From NCBI RefSeq assembly GCF_017114825.1, contig NZ_JADEVO010000040.1:1-47328 (forward strand): a stretch of DNA of 47,328 nt, read 5' to 3'. Positions 24,830-33,356 of this stretch are shown here, piece after piece (positions within the stretch are counted from its first letter, which is position 1; the number at the start of each line of letters is the position of its first letter). Under the pieces are notes generated by a model, which worked only from the letters and a program-made list of their open reading frames with translations, made no database searches and was not told where the DNA came from. The stretch comes from Pseudomonas gregormendelii. Lineage in GTDB: Bacteria > Pseudomonadota > Gammaproteobacteria > Pseudomonadales > Pseudomonadaceae. Made by a program: the position numbers and the translations under genes.

Positions 24830-25396
24830 ATGCGCCTGTTTTGCTCACTGACCTTGCTGATGACCCTGGTCGCCCCCTCGGTGTTTGCCGACGACATGTA
24901 TCAAGTGGAAATGGTGCTGGTGCGGCAGAACGCCGTGCCGGCCATCGTCAGCCGTGCCGCACCGGAAGACTGGGCAGCCGGCGCGCAACGCGTGAGCCCG
25001 CAAAGCCTGCGCACGCCAAGCCTGACTCGCGAGGTGGAAAAACTCACGGCCAGCAATGAATACACAGTGCTGCTGCACAAGGCGTGGCAACAGACCCTGG
25101 GCGAACAAGCCAGCAAGTTCGCGATCAGCGACGGCGCGGAACAGTTCGGCCAGTTCCCGATCGAGGGCACCCTGAGCCTGAAACTGGGGCGCTTCACCGA
25201 CGTCGACGCCGACTTCTGGGTCAACCAGATCGACGCCAATGGCATGGTCACCTCCAGCGAGCGCCTCAAGCAGGAAAGCCACACCAAGAACGGCCAGCTG
25301 AATTTCCTCGATAACGGCCACCTCGGCCTGCTGATAAAAATCACTTCGTTGACCGCCCCCGCACCTCGGCCAGTCCCCGATGAAATTCCGGACTGA
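24830..25396 (+). CDS. CsiV-like periplasmic protein (former DUF2803)
   Basis: This 188-residue secreted protein has a signal peptide (MRLFCSLTLLMTLVAPSVFA, then DDMYQ), followed by YQVEMVLVRQN, the opening beta strand typical of the CsiV family, and a C-terminal LGLLIKITSL strand. In Vibrio cholerae CsiV is a peptidoglycan-binding factor that supports PBP1A through LpoA; whether this Pseudomonas protein does the same is not known from the sequence. The ATG at 24830 has AAGGA six bases upstream and lies 10 bases after mfd. The same gene follows mfd in P. aeruginosa (from memory). Family membership is moderately certain. Confidence 0.7.
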   Translation: MRLFCSLTLLMTLVAPSVFADDMYQVEMVLVRQNAVPAIVSRAAPEDWAAGAQRVSPQSLRTPSLTREVEKLTASNEYTVLLHKAWQQTLGEQASKFAISDGAEQFGQFPIEGTLSLKLGRFTDVDADFWVNQIDANGMVTSSERLKQESHTKNGQLNFLDNGHLGLLIKITSLTAPAPRPVPDEIPD

Positions 25397-25407
25397 TTGA
25401 AGTCCTT

Positions 25408-28101
25408 ATGTCCACGACCCTGAGCAAACCCCTGGCACCGTCCTGGGTCAGCCGATTCAAGGAACAGAGCCTGGAGCGTGGCCGGCGCTACGCCCTGGAG
25501 AACCGCGTCAGGATCGTCGAAGTGGGCGACGCCACGATCGTTGCCGCGTGCGAAGGCTCTGGCGGCAACGTCTACCGCCAGACCATTCGCCTGCGCGAGT
25601 CGGCCAAGTCCACCCTGCTGATGGTCGATGCCACCTGCAGTTGCCCGGTGCGCAACAACTGCAAGCATTGCGCTGCGGTGCTGCTGCAGGTGCAGGAAAC
25701 CCTCGACTATCCAGCCGCCGCCAAAGACGCCGAACTGCTGGAAAAACTATCGGCCGTACTGGAAAACCGCAACCCCAAAAGCGTGCCTCAGGTGCTGGTG
25801 GAGAATGTCCAGCCGGTGCCGCGCCTGTGGCTGGCGAGTATCGAATTCAGTGCATTCGAGCCGCGCAACGGCAAGATGCAGCGCTACATCCAGCATCGCG
25901 CCGCGCTGTCGTTCAATTATCTGGACGAATACGTCAGCGGACAAAAAAACGCCGACATTCTCATCCGCCAGGAGACCCAGACCCTGCGGATCAAGCGTCA
26001 ACCGGAAGTGGAACAGTCCTACCGGGAGCACCTGCGAATCCTCGGCTTCAAGATCGCCACCCGCCAAAGCAAGGCCCTGCCGGAAAGCGCGGGCGAGCTG
26101 TTCGAAATGGTCAACGACAGCGCCTGGCTGACCTTCACCCTCAATGAACTGCCGAAGCTGCGCACCCAGGGCTGGGAGTTGCAGATCGACGAGGAATTCG
26201 GCTTCGACCTGACGGCCGTGGACGACTGGTACGCCACCGTCGAACAGGCGCCGGAACGCGACTGGTTCGACCTCGAGCTGGGCATCATCGTCAATGGCGA
26301 GCGCCTGAGCCTGCTGCCGATCCTGTTGAACCTGATGCGCTCGCACACCGAAATCCTCAACCCGGAACGCCTGGCACGGCGTCGGGACGACGAGCTGATC
26401 CTGGTCAACATTCCCAATCGCCCCAACTCCGAGCACGGCCCGCTGCAAGTCGCCCTGCCCCTGGGTCGGTTGAAACCGGTACTGGCGACCCTCGGCGAGT
26501 TCTACCTGCAGGAGCCGGGCGAAACCACGCTGCGCCTGAGCAAGGCCGACGCCACGCGCCTCAACCCGCTGGAAGACATGCCACTGCTCTGGGAAGGCGG
26601 CGAGCAGATCCGCACGTTTGCCCAGCGCCTGCGCGACATCAAGGACTTTACTGCGACCGCGCCGGACGGCCTCAACGCCACCCTGCGCCCGTATCAGCTG
26701 GAAGGCTTGAGCTGGATGCAGTCGTTGCGCCAGCTGGAAGTCGGCGGCATTCTCGCCGATGACATGGGCCTGGGGAAAACCCTGCAGACCCTGGCGCATG
26801 TGCTCAGCGAGAAGAACGCCGGGCGCCTCGATCGCCCGTGCATGGTGGTGATGCCCACCAGCCTCATCCCCAACTGGCTCGACGAAGCGGCGCACTTCAC
26901 CCCGCAGCTCAAGGTGCTGGCGCTGTACGGTGCCAGCCGCAAAAAACATTTCGCCCACCTTGGCGACTACGACCTGATCCTGACCACCTATGCACTGCTG
27001 CCCAAGGACATCGAGCACCTGGCGGCGCAACCTTTGCACGTGCTGGTGCTGGATGAGGCGCAGTACATCAAGAACCCCAACAGCAAAGCCGCCCAGGCTG
27101 CCCGCGAACTGAACGCGCGCCAGCGCCTGTGCCTGAGTGGCACGCCATTGGAGAATCACCTGGGGGAGTTGTGGTCGTTGTTTCACTTCCTGCTGCCCGG
27201 CTGGCTGGGCGACGTGAAGAGCTTCAATCGCGATTACCGCGTGCCCATTGAAAAGCGCGCCAGCGACGTCCGGCTGCAGCACCTGAACGGGCGGATCAAA
27301 CCCTTTCTGCTGCGCCGCACCAAGGAGCAGGTGGCGACAGAATTACCGCCGAAAACCGAAATCATTCACTGGGTCGAACTCAACGAAGCCCAGCGCGACG
27401 TGTACGAAACCATGCGCCTGGCCATGGACAAGAAAGTGCGCGACGAGATCACCCGCAAAGGCGTGGCCCGCAGCCAGATCATCATTCTTGAAGCGCTGCT
27501 GAAGCTGCGCCAGGTGTGTTGCGACTTGCGCCTGGTCAGCGATGCCGCGCCGCCGACTCGCGGCAGCACCTCGGGCAAACTCGACAGCCTGATGGAAATG
27601 CTGGAAGAACTGTTCGAAGAGGGCCGGCGGATTCTGTTGTTCTCGCAGTTCACTTCGATGCTGGCGCTGATCGAGGTCGAGCTGAAGAAGCGCGGCGTGG
27701 AATATGCCTTGCTCACGGGCCAGACCCGCGACCGCCGGGCGCCGGTGAAAGACTTCCAGAGCGGCAAGCGACAGATCTTCCTGATCAGCTTGAAGGCCGG
27801 CGGCGTGGGCCTGAACCTGACCGAAGCGGACACGGTGATTCACTATGACCCGTGGTGGAACCCGGCCACGGAAAACCAGGCGACTGACAGGGCCTACCGC
27901 ATCGGCCAGGAGAAACCGGTGTTCGTCTACAAGATGATTGCCCGGGGCACGGTGGAGGAGAAGATCCAGCACCTGCAAAAGGAAAAATCCGACCTGGCGG
28001 CGGGCGTGCTGGATGGACGCAGTGCCGGGGACTGGAAGTTGCAGAGCGATGATATCGAGGCGCTGTTTGCGCCGTTGCCGGATAAGCTGGAGAAGCGTTG
28101 A
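25408..28101 (+). CDS. SNF2-family helicase-like ATPase with N-terminal SWIM zinc finger
   Basis: This 897-residue protein of the bacterial HepA/SWI2 class has a SWIM finger CxCx5CxH (Cys77, Cys79, Cys85, His87) near the N-terminus, a middle domain to about 425, and two RecA-like lobes: Walker A DDMGLGKT (about 450), DEAQ (about 548), LSGTPLENH, then LLFSQFTSM, GGVGLNLTEAD and RAYRIGQ (about 830). Such enzymes are double-stranded DNA translocases that remodel nucleic-acid-protein complexes; the target here is unknown. It starts 11 bases after csiV without a strong ribosome site and is followed by a REP pair. In P. aeruginosa csiV is followed directly by mtnP (from memory), so this gene appears inserted or relocated. 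Confidence 0.9.
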   Translation: MSTTLSKPLAPSWVSRFKEQSLERGRRYALENRVRIVEVGDATIVAACEGSGGNVYRQTIRLRESAKSTLLMVDATCSCPVRNNCKHCAAVLLQVQETLDYPAAAKDAELLEKLSAVLENRNPKSVPQVLVENVQPVPRLWLASIEFSAFEPRNGKMQRYIQHRAALSFNYLDEYVSGQKNADILIRQETQTLRIKRQPEVEQSYREHLRILGFKIATRQSKALPESAGELFEMVNDSAWLTFTLNELPKLRTQGWELQIDEEFGFDLTAVDDWYATVEQAPERDWFDLELGIIVNGERLSLLPILLNLMRSHTEILNPERLARRRDDELILVNIPNRPNSEHGPLQVALPLGRLKPVLATLGEFYLQEPGETTLRLSKADATRLNPLEDMPLLWEGGEQIRTFAQRLRDIKDFTATAPDGLNATLRPYQLEGLSWMQSLRQLEVGGILADDMGLGKTLQTLAHVLSEKNAGRLDRPCMVVMPTSLIPNWLDEAAHFTPQLKVLALYGASRKKHFAHLGDYDLILTTYALLPKDIEHLAAQPLHVLVLDEAQYIKNPNSKAAQAARELNARQRLCLSGTPLENHLGELWSLFHFLLPGWLGDVKSFNRDYRVPIEKRASDVRLQHLNGRIKPFLLRRTKEQVATELPPKTEIIHWVELNEAQRDVYETMRLAMDKKVRDEITRKGVARSQIIILEALLKLRQVCCDLRLVSDAAPPTRGSTSGKLDSLMEMLEELFEEGRRILLFSQFTSMLALIEVELKKRGVEYALLTGQTRDRRAPVKDFQSGKRQIFLISLKAGGVGLNLTEADTVIHYDPWWNPATENQATDRAYRIGQEKPVFVYKMIARGTVEEKIQHLQKEKSDLAAGVLDGRSAGDWKLQSDDIEALFAPLPDKLEKR

Positions 28102-28125
28102 GAGTGTCGGCGCCTGTCAGGCCGT

Positions 28126-28219
28126 CATCGCGGGCAAGCCCGCTCCCACAGAGATTGTTGTTGGCCCGGCAATGCGGGGATTGCACACATTTCCTGTGGG
28201 AGCGGGCTTGCCCGCGATG
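28126..28219. repeat. Perfect inverted REP pair (BIME)
   Basis: A 26-base REP (28126-28151; core cgcgggcaagcccgctccc) and its exact inverse (28194-28219) are separated by 42 bases in the gap between the convergent helicase and mtnP genes. It may help terminate or stabilise both messages. This REP family differs from the gatcaaaagatc type found elsewhere in the window. Confidence 0.95.
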
Positions 28220-28243
28220 GGGTCACCCCGGTCCCAAAAGTGA

Positions 28244-28981
28244 TTAGCCCTTGAGCACCCGCGCCAGAGTCGACTTCACCTTCCCCATCCCGTCATGTAA
28301 AGCCTGCTCGATCTCGGCCATGGTGATGATCGCCGTCGACTTGCCCGCCGCCGGGTTCACCACCAGCGCCAGGCAGGCGTAATCCAGTTCCAGTTCCCGC
28401 GCCAGCGCCGCTTCAGGCATGCCGGTCATGCCGACGATGTCGCAGCCATCACGCTCCAGCCGGGTAATTTCGGCAACCGTTTCCAGGCGCGGTCCCTGGG
28501 TGCAGGCATACACGCCCTGGCTGCTGTAATCGACACCCTCTGCAGCCAGCGCCGCGATCAATTGCTGGCGCAACGGCTCGCTGTAGGGGTAGCTGAAATC
28601 AATGTGGGTCACCTGCTCCAGGTCATCGGCAAAGAACGTGTGCTGACGCCCGCTGGTGTAGTCGATCAGCTGGTGCGGCACGCAGAAATGCCCGGTGCCC
28701 ATCGCGCTGTGGATCCCGCCGACGGCATTGACCGCCAGGATCGCTTCGGCGCCAGCCTGCTTCAGGGCCCAGAGGTTGGCGCGGTAATTCACCTGATGCG
28801 GCGGGAACCGGTGCGGATGGCCGTGACGGGCGAGGAACAGCACTTCCTTGCCGGCGTATTCGCCAATCTGCACCTCGGCCGACGGCGCGCCGTAAGGCGT
28901 GTCCACAGCCAGGGACTGACGAATGTTCAGGCCTTCGAGCTGGGTCAGGCCGGTGCCACCGATGATCGCGTAAACCGTCAT
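28244..28981 (-). CDS. S-methyl-5'-thioinosine phosphorylase (MTAP/PNP family)
   Basis: This is a 245-residue cytosolic phosphorylase: IIGGTGL at 6-12, RHGHPHRFPPHQVNYRAN (53-70), AVNAVGGI and the purine-site TEGPRLET-like TQGPRLETVAE plus GMTGMPEAALARE. In P. aeruginosa the orthologue (PA3004) is a methylthioinosine phosphorylase acting after MTA deamination to salvage methionine and hypoxanthine; this is family knowledge. Some databases call it mtnP, i.e. MTA phosphorylase. The ATG at 28979-28981 has AAGGA nine bases upstream. It begins 12 bases after nagZ, so the two form an operon. Confidence 0.92.
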   Translation of the reverse strand: MTVYAIIGGTGLTQLEGLNIRQSLAVDTPYGAPSAEVQIGEYAGKEVLFLARHGHPHRFPPHQVNYRANLWALKQAGAEAILAVNAVGGIHSAMGTGHFCVPHQLIDYTSGRQHTFFADDLEQVTHIDFSYPYSEPLRQQLIAALAAEGVDYSSQGVYACTQGPRLETVAEITRLERDGCDIVGMTGMPEAALARELELDYACLALVVNPAAGKSTAIITMAEIEQALHDGMGKVKSTLARVLKG

Positions 28982-28993
28982 AACGTTGAATCC

Positions 28994-30004
28994 TTATTCA
29001 ATCAGTTGAGCTTCTTTGAGCGCGCCGATGGCAGCCAGCCAGCGTGGCTGCTGACGGTATTCGGTACCGACGAAGGCTTGCCCACGCATCCGCGCAATGC
29101 GCTGCGAAGGGGTCACTTTCAGGCGCTGCGCCGCCGACAGGGCAAGCTCTGCCGCTGCGCGGTCGTTGCACACCAGGCCCATGTCGCAACCGGCCGTCAG
29201 CGCCGCTTCGATCCGGCTGGCCGCATCGCCAACCACATGGGCACCGGCCATGGACAGGTCATCACTGAAGATCACACCGTCAAATTGCAGTTCGCCGCGC
29301 AAGATGTCCTGCAACCAGCGGCGGGAGAAGCCGGCCGGTTGGGAGTCGACTTGCGGGTAAATGACGTGGGCCGGCATCACTGCCGCCAGCTGCTTGCTCA
29401 AACGGGCAAACGGCACCAGGTCGTTGGCGCGGATCTCGTCAAGGCTGCGCTCGTCGTTGGGGATGGCCACATGGGAATCTGCTTCGGCCCAGCCATGCCC
29501 GGGGAAATGCTTGCCGGTGGCGGCCATGCCGGCGCTGTTCATGCCGCGAATGAACGCGCCGGCCAGCAAGGCGGCGCGTTGCGGATCACCTTCGAACGAA
29601 CGGGTGCCGACGACGGCGCTGCGCTGGTAATCGAGGTCCAGCACCGGGGCGAAACTCAGGTCCAGACCCACAGCCAGCACTTCAGTGGCCATGATCCAGC
29701 CACATTGTTCCGCCAGGTATTCGGCATTCGGGTTATCGGCAATGGCGCGCATGGCCGGCAGGCGCACGAAGCCCTGGCGCAGCCGTTGCACCCGCCCGCC
29801 TTCCTGGTCGACTGCCAGCAACAGGTCGGGACGCACCGCGCGAATCGCCGCGCTCAATTCACGCACCTGGCGCGGATGTTCGATGTTGCGGGCGAAAATG
29901 ATCAGCCCGCCCACTTGCGGTTGACGCAGCAACTGGCGATCTTCAGCCGTCAGCCAGGTACCGGCGACGTCCACCATCAACGAGCCTTGCAGGCCAGCAG
30001 TCAT
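28994..30004 (-). CDS. nagZ: Beta-N-acetylhexosaminidase NagZ (GH3)
   Basis: NagZ is the cytosolic enzyme that removes GlcNAc from 1,6-anhydro-muropeptides during peptidoglycan recycling; its products influence ampC induction in many Gram-negatives. The 336-residue protein has the GH3 barrel with DQEGGRVQRL (66-75), KHFPGHG (165-171), the flexible-loop Asp176/His178 pair and the nucleophile Asp248 in FSDDLSM. There is no signal peptide, as expected. The ATG at 30002-30004 has AAGGA six bases upstream. It is first in an operon with the thioinosine phosphorylase gene and downstream of psrA. Confidence 0.97.
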   Translation of the reverse strand: MTAGLQGSLMVDVAGTWLTAEDRQLLRQPQVGGLIIFARNIEHPRQVRELSAAIRAVRPDLLLAVDQEGGRVQRLRQGFVRLPAMRAIADNPNAEYLAEQCGWIMATEVLAVGLDLSFAPVLDLDYQRSAVVGTRSFEGDPQRAALLAGAFIRGMNSAGMAATGKHFPGHGWAEADSHVAIPNDERSLDEIRANDLVPFARLSKQLAAVMPAHVIYPQVDSQPAGFSRRWLQDILRGELQFDGVIFSDDLSMAGAHVVGDAASRIEAALTAGCDMGLVCNDRAAAELALSAAQRLKVTPSQRIARMRGQAFVGTEYRQQPRWLAAIGALKEAQLIE

Positions 30005-30162
30005 AGAGATTCCTTGATAACGAAAAACCCGGCGCGTGCAAAATCGCCAACCTGGGCGAGGCCAGGCAGGTCGACGAGTGCAATGGGGAGCGGGTTCAGA
30101 ACGAGAGTCGGCATGGGCGGCTAGCTTAGCGGATGTCAGCTGCCGCGCCCACCCGTACGCGG

Positions 30163-30870
30163 TTAAACCTTGGCGGCAACCTGTGTCGATTTGCTGCGTG
30201 GACGCAACTGCGCGGTGGCCATGGCGGAGTCTGTCACGCCGGTTTCGGCGCGCATGCCGGCGGCCAGGAACGGCACCATCAGGCGCATGACCTGCTCGAT
30301 CGACGTGTTGACGCCGAAATCGGTCTCGGCAATCGCCCGCAGCGCCTTGATCCCCGACATGCTGAACGCAGCGGCACCGAGCATGAAGTGCACGCGCCAG
30401 AACAACTCGATCGGCGGTATACGCGGCGCAGCTTCGTTGACCAGCATCATGTAGCGGCGAAACACCTTGCCGTACATGTCTTCCAGATAACGACGCAAAT
30501 GGCCCTGGCTCTGGCTGAACGCCAAGCCCAGCAGACGCATGAAAATGGACAGGTCGTTACCGCTGCGCGGCTGCACGACCAGGGCCTGCTCGACCAGGAT
30601 CTCCAGCAGCTCTTCCAGCGTCGGCTTGTTTTCCGGCTTGGCCTGGCGACGCTCAAGCTCTTTATCGAGGCTCAGGCAGAACGGCCCGAGGAAGCGCGAG
30701 AACACCGCCTGGATCAGGGCTTTCTTCGAGCCGAAGTGATAGTTCACCGCCGCCAGGTTGACCCCGGCCTTGCTGGTGATCAGGCGCAACGAGGTTTCGG
30801 CGAAACCTTTTTCCGCGAACAATTGCTCGGCAGCATCGAGAATGCGTTCAACGGTTTCCGACTGGGCCAT
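30163..30870 (-). CDS. psrA: TetR-family fatty-acid-responsive regulator PsrA
   Basis: PsrA is a repressor/activator that senses long-chain fatty acyl ligands; in Pseudomonas it represses itself and beta-oxidation genes and activates rpoS. The 235-residue protein has an N-terminal TetR helix-turn-helix (about 6-52, with TSLRLITSKAGVNLAAVNYHFGSK) and a C-terminal ligand domain. The ATG at 30868-30870 is chosen for its GGAG five to six bases upstream; an in-frame start at 30888 would lie within the operator. Two PsrA boxes sit just upstream at 30886-30912, so autorepression is very likely. The fadBA operon, a known PsrA target in P. aeruginosa, lies 6 kb away. Confidence 0.95.
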   Translation of the reverse strand: MAQSETVERILDAAEQLFAEKGFAETSLRLITSKAGVNLAAVNYHFGSKKALIQAVFSRFLGPFCLSLDKELERRQAKPENKPTLEELLEILVEQALVVQPRSGNDLSIFMRLLGLAFSQSQGHLRRYLEDMYGKVFRRYMMLVNEAAPRIPPIELFWRVHFMLGAAAFSMSGIKALRAIAETDFGVNTSIEQVMRLMVPFLAAGMRAETGVTDSAMATAQLRPRSKSTQVAAKV

Positions 30871-30885
30871 GGCTACTCCGCCTGA

Positions 30886-30912
30886 CAAACACTTGTTTGA
30901 AACATACGTTTC
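30886..30912. promoter_or_regulatory. Double PsrA operator
   Basis: Two palindromes fitting the PsrA consensus (G/C)AAAC-N2-4-GTTT(G/C) abut: CAAAC-ACTT-GTTTG (30886-30899) and GAAAC-ATAC-GTTTC (30899-30912), sharing one G. They lie 16 bases before the psrA start codon. Confidence 0.9.
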
Positions 30913-31037
30913 AGACCCTGTTTTGTCAAGCCTGGCGGTTCGTTTTGGGAATGGTCGGTCAGCTATTTAACCATACAACTGCAAAGCTTCAATCAGGGCT
31001 CGGATCGACCGTCCAGCGGCGGGTAAAAAAACGGGCA

Positions 31038-31089
31038 TTGCCAAGACCGTTCCACTGTATATAATCACAGTCACTGTATAAAAAGACAG
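31038..31089 (+). promoter_or_regulatory. lexA promoter with two LexA (SOS) boxes
   Basis: A promoter TTGCCA (31038-31043), 16-base spacer, TATAAT (31060-31065) is overlapped by a first CTG-N10-CAG box (31055-31070). A second box, CTGTATAAAAAGACAG (31074-31089), follows directly. Binding of LexA would occlude the -10 element and early transcribed region, giving autorepression. Confidence 0.93.
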
Positions 31090-31099
31090 AGCGATCAAT

Positions 31100-31711
31100 A
31101 TGCTAAAGCTGACGCCACGCCAAGCAGAGATTCTGGCCTTCATCAAACGCTGCCTCGAAGACAACGGCTACCCGCCGACCCGTGCGGAAATCGCCCAGGA
31201 ACTGGGCTTCAAATCGCCTAATGCGGCGGAAGAACACCTCAAGGCCCTGGCCCGCAAGGGTGCAATCGAAATGACCCCGGGCGCGTCCCGTGGCATCCGT
31301 ATTCCGGGCTTTGAAGCCGAGGCCGCCGACGATTCCACCCTGCCGATCATTGGCCGGGTGGCTGCCGGTGCGCCGATCCTGGCCCAGCAGCACATCGAGG
31401 AATCCTGCAACATCAACCCGACCTTCTTTCATCCACGCGCCGACTACCTGCTGCGCGTCCACGGCATGAGCATGAAGGACGTCGGCATTTTCGACGGCGA
31501 CCTGCTGGCGGTTCATACCACTCGCGATGCCCGTAATGGCCAGATCGTAGTCGCGCGGATCGGCGATGAAGTGACCGTCAAACGCTTCAAGCGCGATGGC
31601 AGCAAAGTCTGGTTGCTGGCTGAAAACCCCGAGTTCGCCCCTATCGAAGTCAACCTGAAAGATCAGGAACTGGTGATCGAAGGCTTGAGTGTCGGCGTCA
31701 TTCGCCGCTAA
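31100..31711 (+). CDS. lexA: SOS repressor LexA
   Basis: LexA represses the DNA-damage regulon and cleaves itself when RecA filaments form. The 203-residue protein has the winged helix (1-70; TRAEIAQELGFKS recognition region), the cleavage site Ala89-Gly90 (VAAGAP), and the Ser124 (HGMSMKDVG) and Lys161 catalytic pair. The ATG at 31100 follows two SOS boxes. sulA starts 10 bases after its stop, so the division inhibitor is co-transcribed under the same boxes. Confidence 0.98.
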   Translation: MLKLTPRQAEILAFIKRCLEDNGYPPTRAEIAQELGFKSPNAAEEHLKALARKGAIEMTPGASRGIRIPGFEAEAADDSTLPIIGRVAAGAPILAQQHIEESCNINPTFFHPRADYLLRVHGMSMKDVGIFDGDLLAVHTTRDARNGQIVVARIGDEVTVKRFKRDGSKVWLLAENPEFAPIEVNLKDQELVIEGLSVGVIRR

Positions 31712-31721
31712 AGGAGGCTTT

Positions 31722-32195
31722 ATGCAATTCCCGCACACATCACAGCAAGCCCAACTGCCGTTGTTCGAGGCGTTCATGGTGCAGCCGTTGGCGCCCATCC
31801 TCAAAGACGTGGTCGAATCGCCGTGGAGCGCCGAACCGGAAGTCTTCAGCGAACTGTCACTGCGTGGTGCAGCCGGGAATTGCCTTAACCTTCTCGCCCC
31901 GATCCTCAGGGAACTGAGCCAGGACCAGGACGCCCGCTGGCTCACCCTGATCGCCCCGCCCGCCAGCCTGACCCAGGCCTGGTTGCGGGACGCCGGCCTC
32001 AACCGCGAGCGCATCCTGCTACTGCAACCACGGGGCACCCAGAGCGCTCAGCAGCTGACGTGCGAAGCACTTCGACTGGGCCGCAGCCACACGGTTGTGA
32101 GCTGGCTCAATCCGCTGGGTTCAACCCAACGGCAACAGTTGATCAGCGCCGCCCGGATCGGGGACGCGCAAAGCCTGAATATTCGACTGGGCTAA
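31722..32195 (+). CDS. sulA: SOS cell division inhibitor SulA
   Basis: SulA blocks FtsZ polymerisation after DNA damage. The 157-residue protein has the RecA-like SulA core: LRGAAGNCLNLLAPILREL, WLTLIAPPASLTQAWLRDAGL and the C-terminal TVVSWLNPLGSTQRQQL. The ATG at 31722 has a near-perfect AAAGGAGG ribosome site five bases upstream; a GTG at 31689 inside lexA is rejected. It is the second gene of the lexA operon. A hairpin (gcttctc ... gagaagc, about 32228-32251) lies downstream, without a T tract. Confidence 0.95.
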   Translation: MQFPHTSQQAQLPLFEAFMVQPLAPILKDVVESPWSAEPEVFSELSLRGAAGNCLNLLAPILRELSQDQDARWLTLIAPPASLTQAWLRDAGLNRERILLLQPRGTQSAQQLTCEALRLGRSHTVVSWLNPLGSTQRQQLISAARIGDAQSLNIRLG

Positions 32196-32289
32196 GCGAA
32201 CCTGCTGCGCGCAAGGATCATGCGCGGGGCTTCTCAAAGGACAGAGAAGCCGAACCGAAGCGGTGTCTGCAGAAATCGACGGGCGGGGA

Positions 32290-32523
32290 TCAATGAAGAA
32301 CCCGCGACCCCTCTTCCTGCTCTAATTCGCCTTCAACCATGCGACCGGCCATCTGCACGCCGACGCTCAACATCGCCTTGGCGACTTCCACGTGCTGGCC
32401 TTGCAGGAACGCTTTGGCATCTTCGGAAAAATCCAAAGTCACCAGAGAACCCTCGTCCTCAGCCCTGCGCAGCTCGATACGGCCGTCAGGCAACTCGACA
32501 ATTTCCAGAAACGACGTTGGCAT
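32290..32523 (-). CDS. Small conserved hypothetical protein
   Basis: This is a 77-residue soluble, acidic protein of no family I can name. It has a beta-hairpin-like start (SFLEIVELPDGRIELRRAE) and a helical middle (SEDAKAFLQGQHVEVAKAML), and it ends acidic (EGELEQEEGSRVLH). The ATG at 32521-32523 has GGAG about 11 bases upstream; a longer frame from 32571 lacks support. A small gene occupies the same place after sulA in P. aeruginosa (from memory), which suggests a real conserved gene. Confidence 0.75.
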   Translation of the reverse strand: MPTSFLEIVELPDGRIELRRAEDEGSLVTLDFSEDAKAFLQGQHVEVAKAMLSVGVQMAGRMVEGELEQEEGSRVLH

Positions 32524-32629
32524 ATAAGTCTGTTCTCCACGAAAGGCGGGGATTATATAGGCATCGGCCATGCTTCGCTCGGGATCTTGACCAGCAGTGC
32601 CATTGACAGCACCGCTGAATCCCCAGCCA

Positions 32630-33154
32630 TCAGCACTCGTTCAAGCCTTCACGAAAACGAATGGCCAGGCCTTTGAGGTGCTGCCGCCAGCTCTCCAGCT
32701 CTTCGCGGCTGAGCTCCTGAGGCGCCTGTTCTTCATCCAGGTTGATCGCCTGGATCAGCGGCTGGGTCACGTCACCCTTGGGCTTGTGCGGGGCACGCGG
32801 TGGCTGGAACAGCGCCGAGTACGCGGCCAGCAACCTGGCCAGCCATGTTTCCGGGTTTTGCGCCAGCTCGACCATCTCGGCCATTTCCGGAATAGCGATG
32901 GCTTCGAGCACTTCGCGCGTCAGCAGCATCTCTGCGCGCGGGGCGTTGGCCTGCGGCAGACGGTAGAAGCCGGCGATCTCATGGCACAGGCCCAGCAGCG
33001 CGCCGTATAGATGAAACAGCGCCGATTCACGCCCCGCCTGGATCAACGCGAGGGAGTTCATCGCCCGCCCCTCTTCGGCTTTGCCCAGCGCTTCAAGCGA
33101 CAGGCCGGCGAAATAGATCTTCTGGTTGGTGCGGGTATAGAGTTCGTGGGCCAT
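32630..33154 (-). CDS. Conserved hypothetical protein (DUF6586-like)
   Basis: This 174-residue soluble, mostly alpha-helical protein begins MAHELYTRTNQKIYFAGLSL. It has no signal peptide or membrane segment, and its C-terminal third is charged (PHKPKGDV, then EEQAPQELSREELESW). The ATG at 33152-33154 has GGAGG eight bases upstream; the upstream in-frame extension to 33244 has no ribosome site. The gene lies downstream of topA on the same strand but behind the topA terminator. Function unknown; the DUF name is from memory. Confidence 0.78.
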   Translation of the reverse strand: MAHELYTRTNQKIYFAGLSLEALGKAEEGRAMNSLALIQAGRESALFHLYGALLGLCHEIAGFYRLPQANAPRAEMLLTREVLEAIAIPEMAEMVELAQNPETWLARLLAAYSALFQPPRAPHKPKGDVTQPLIQAINLDEEQAPQELSREELESWRQHLKGLAIRFREGLNEC

Positions 33155-33236
33155 GACGGCAGCCTCCACAACGAAATAATTGCTTGAAGCAGGTCGGACA
33201 GTGTCGTGGATACACCTGGCCTGCGGCAAGTAAATC

Positions 33237-33291
33237 AAGATCAAAAGATCGTCCGAAGGCTCGGGCCGCGTTCGGACGATCTTTTGATCTT
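33237..33291. repeat. Long perfect palindrome of the REP family
   Basis: The 21-base arms aagatcaaaagatcgtccgaa (33237-33257) and its exact inverse (33271-33291) flank a 13-base GC-rich loop. The right 39 bases recur, inverted, at 41444-41482. Confidence 0.95.
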
Positions 33292-33297
33292 TGCTTG

Positions 33298-33343
33298 CAA
33301 AAAAAACCGCATGAAAACCCGAGGGTTCACATGCGGTTTTTTA
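33298..33343 (-). terminator. Rho-independent terminator of topA
   Basis: The arms aaaaaaccgcatg (33301-33313) and catgcggtttttt (33330-33342) form a long stem with an inner aaccc/gggtt extension. The U tract for topA is the A-run on the left. It lies 14 bases past the topA stop. Confidence 0.92.
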
Positions 33344-33356
33344 TATCAGCGCCGGA

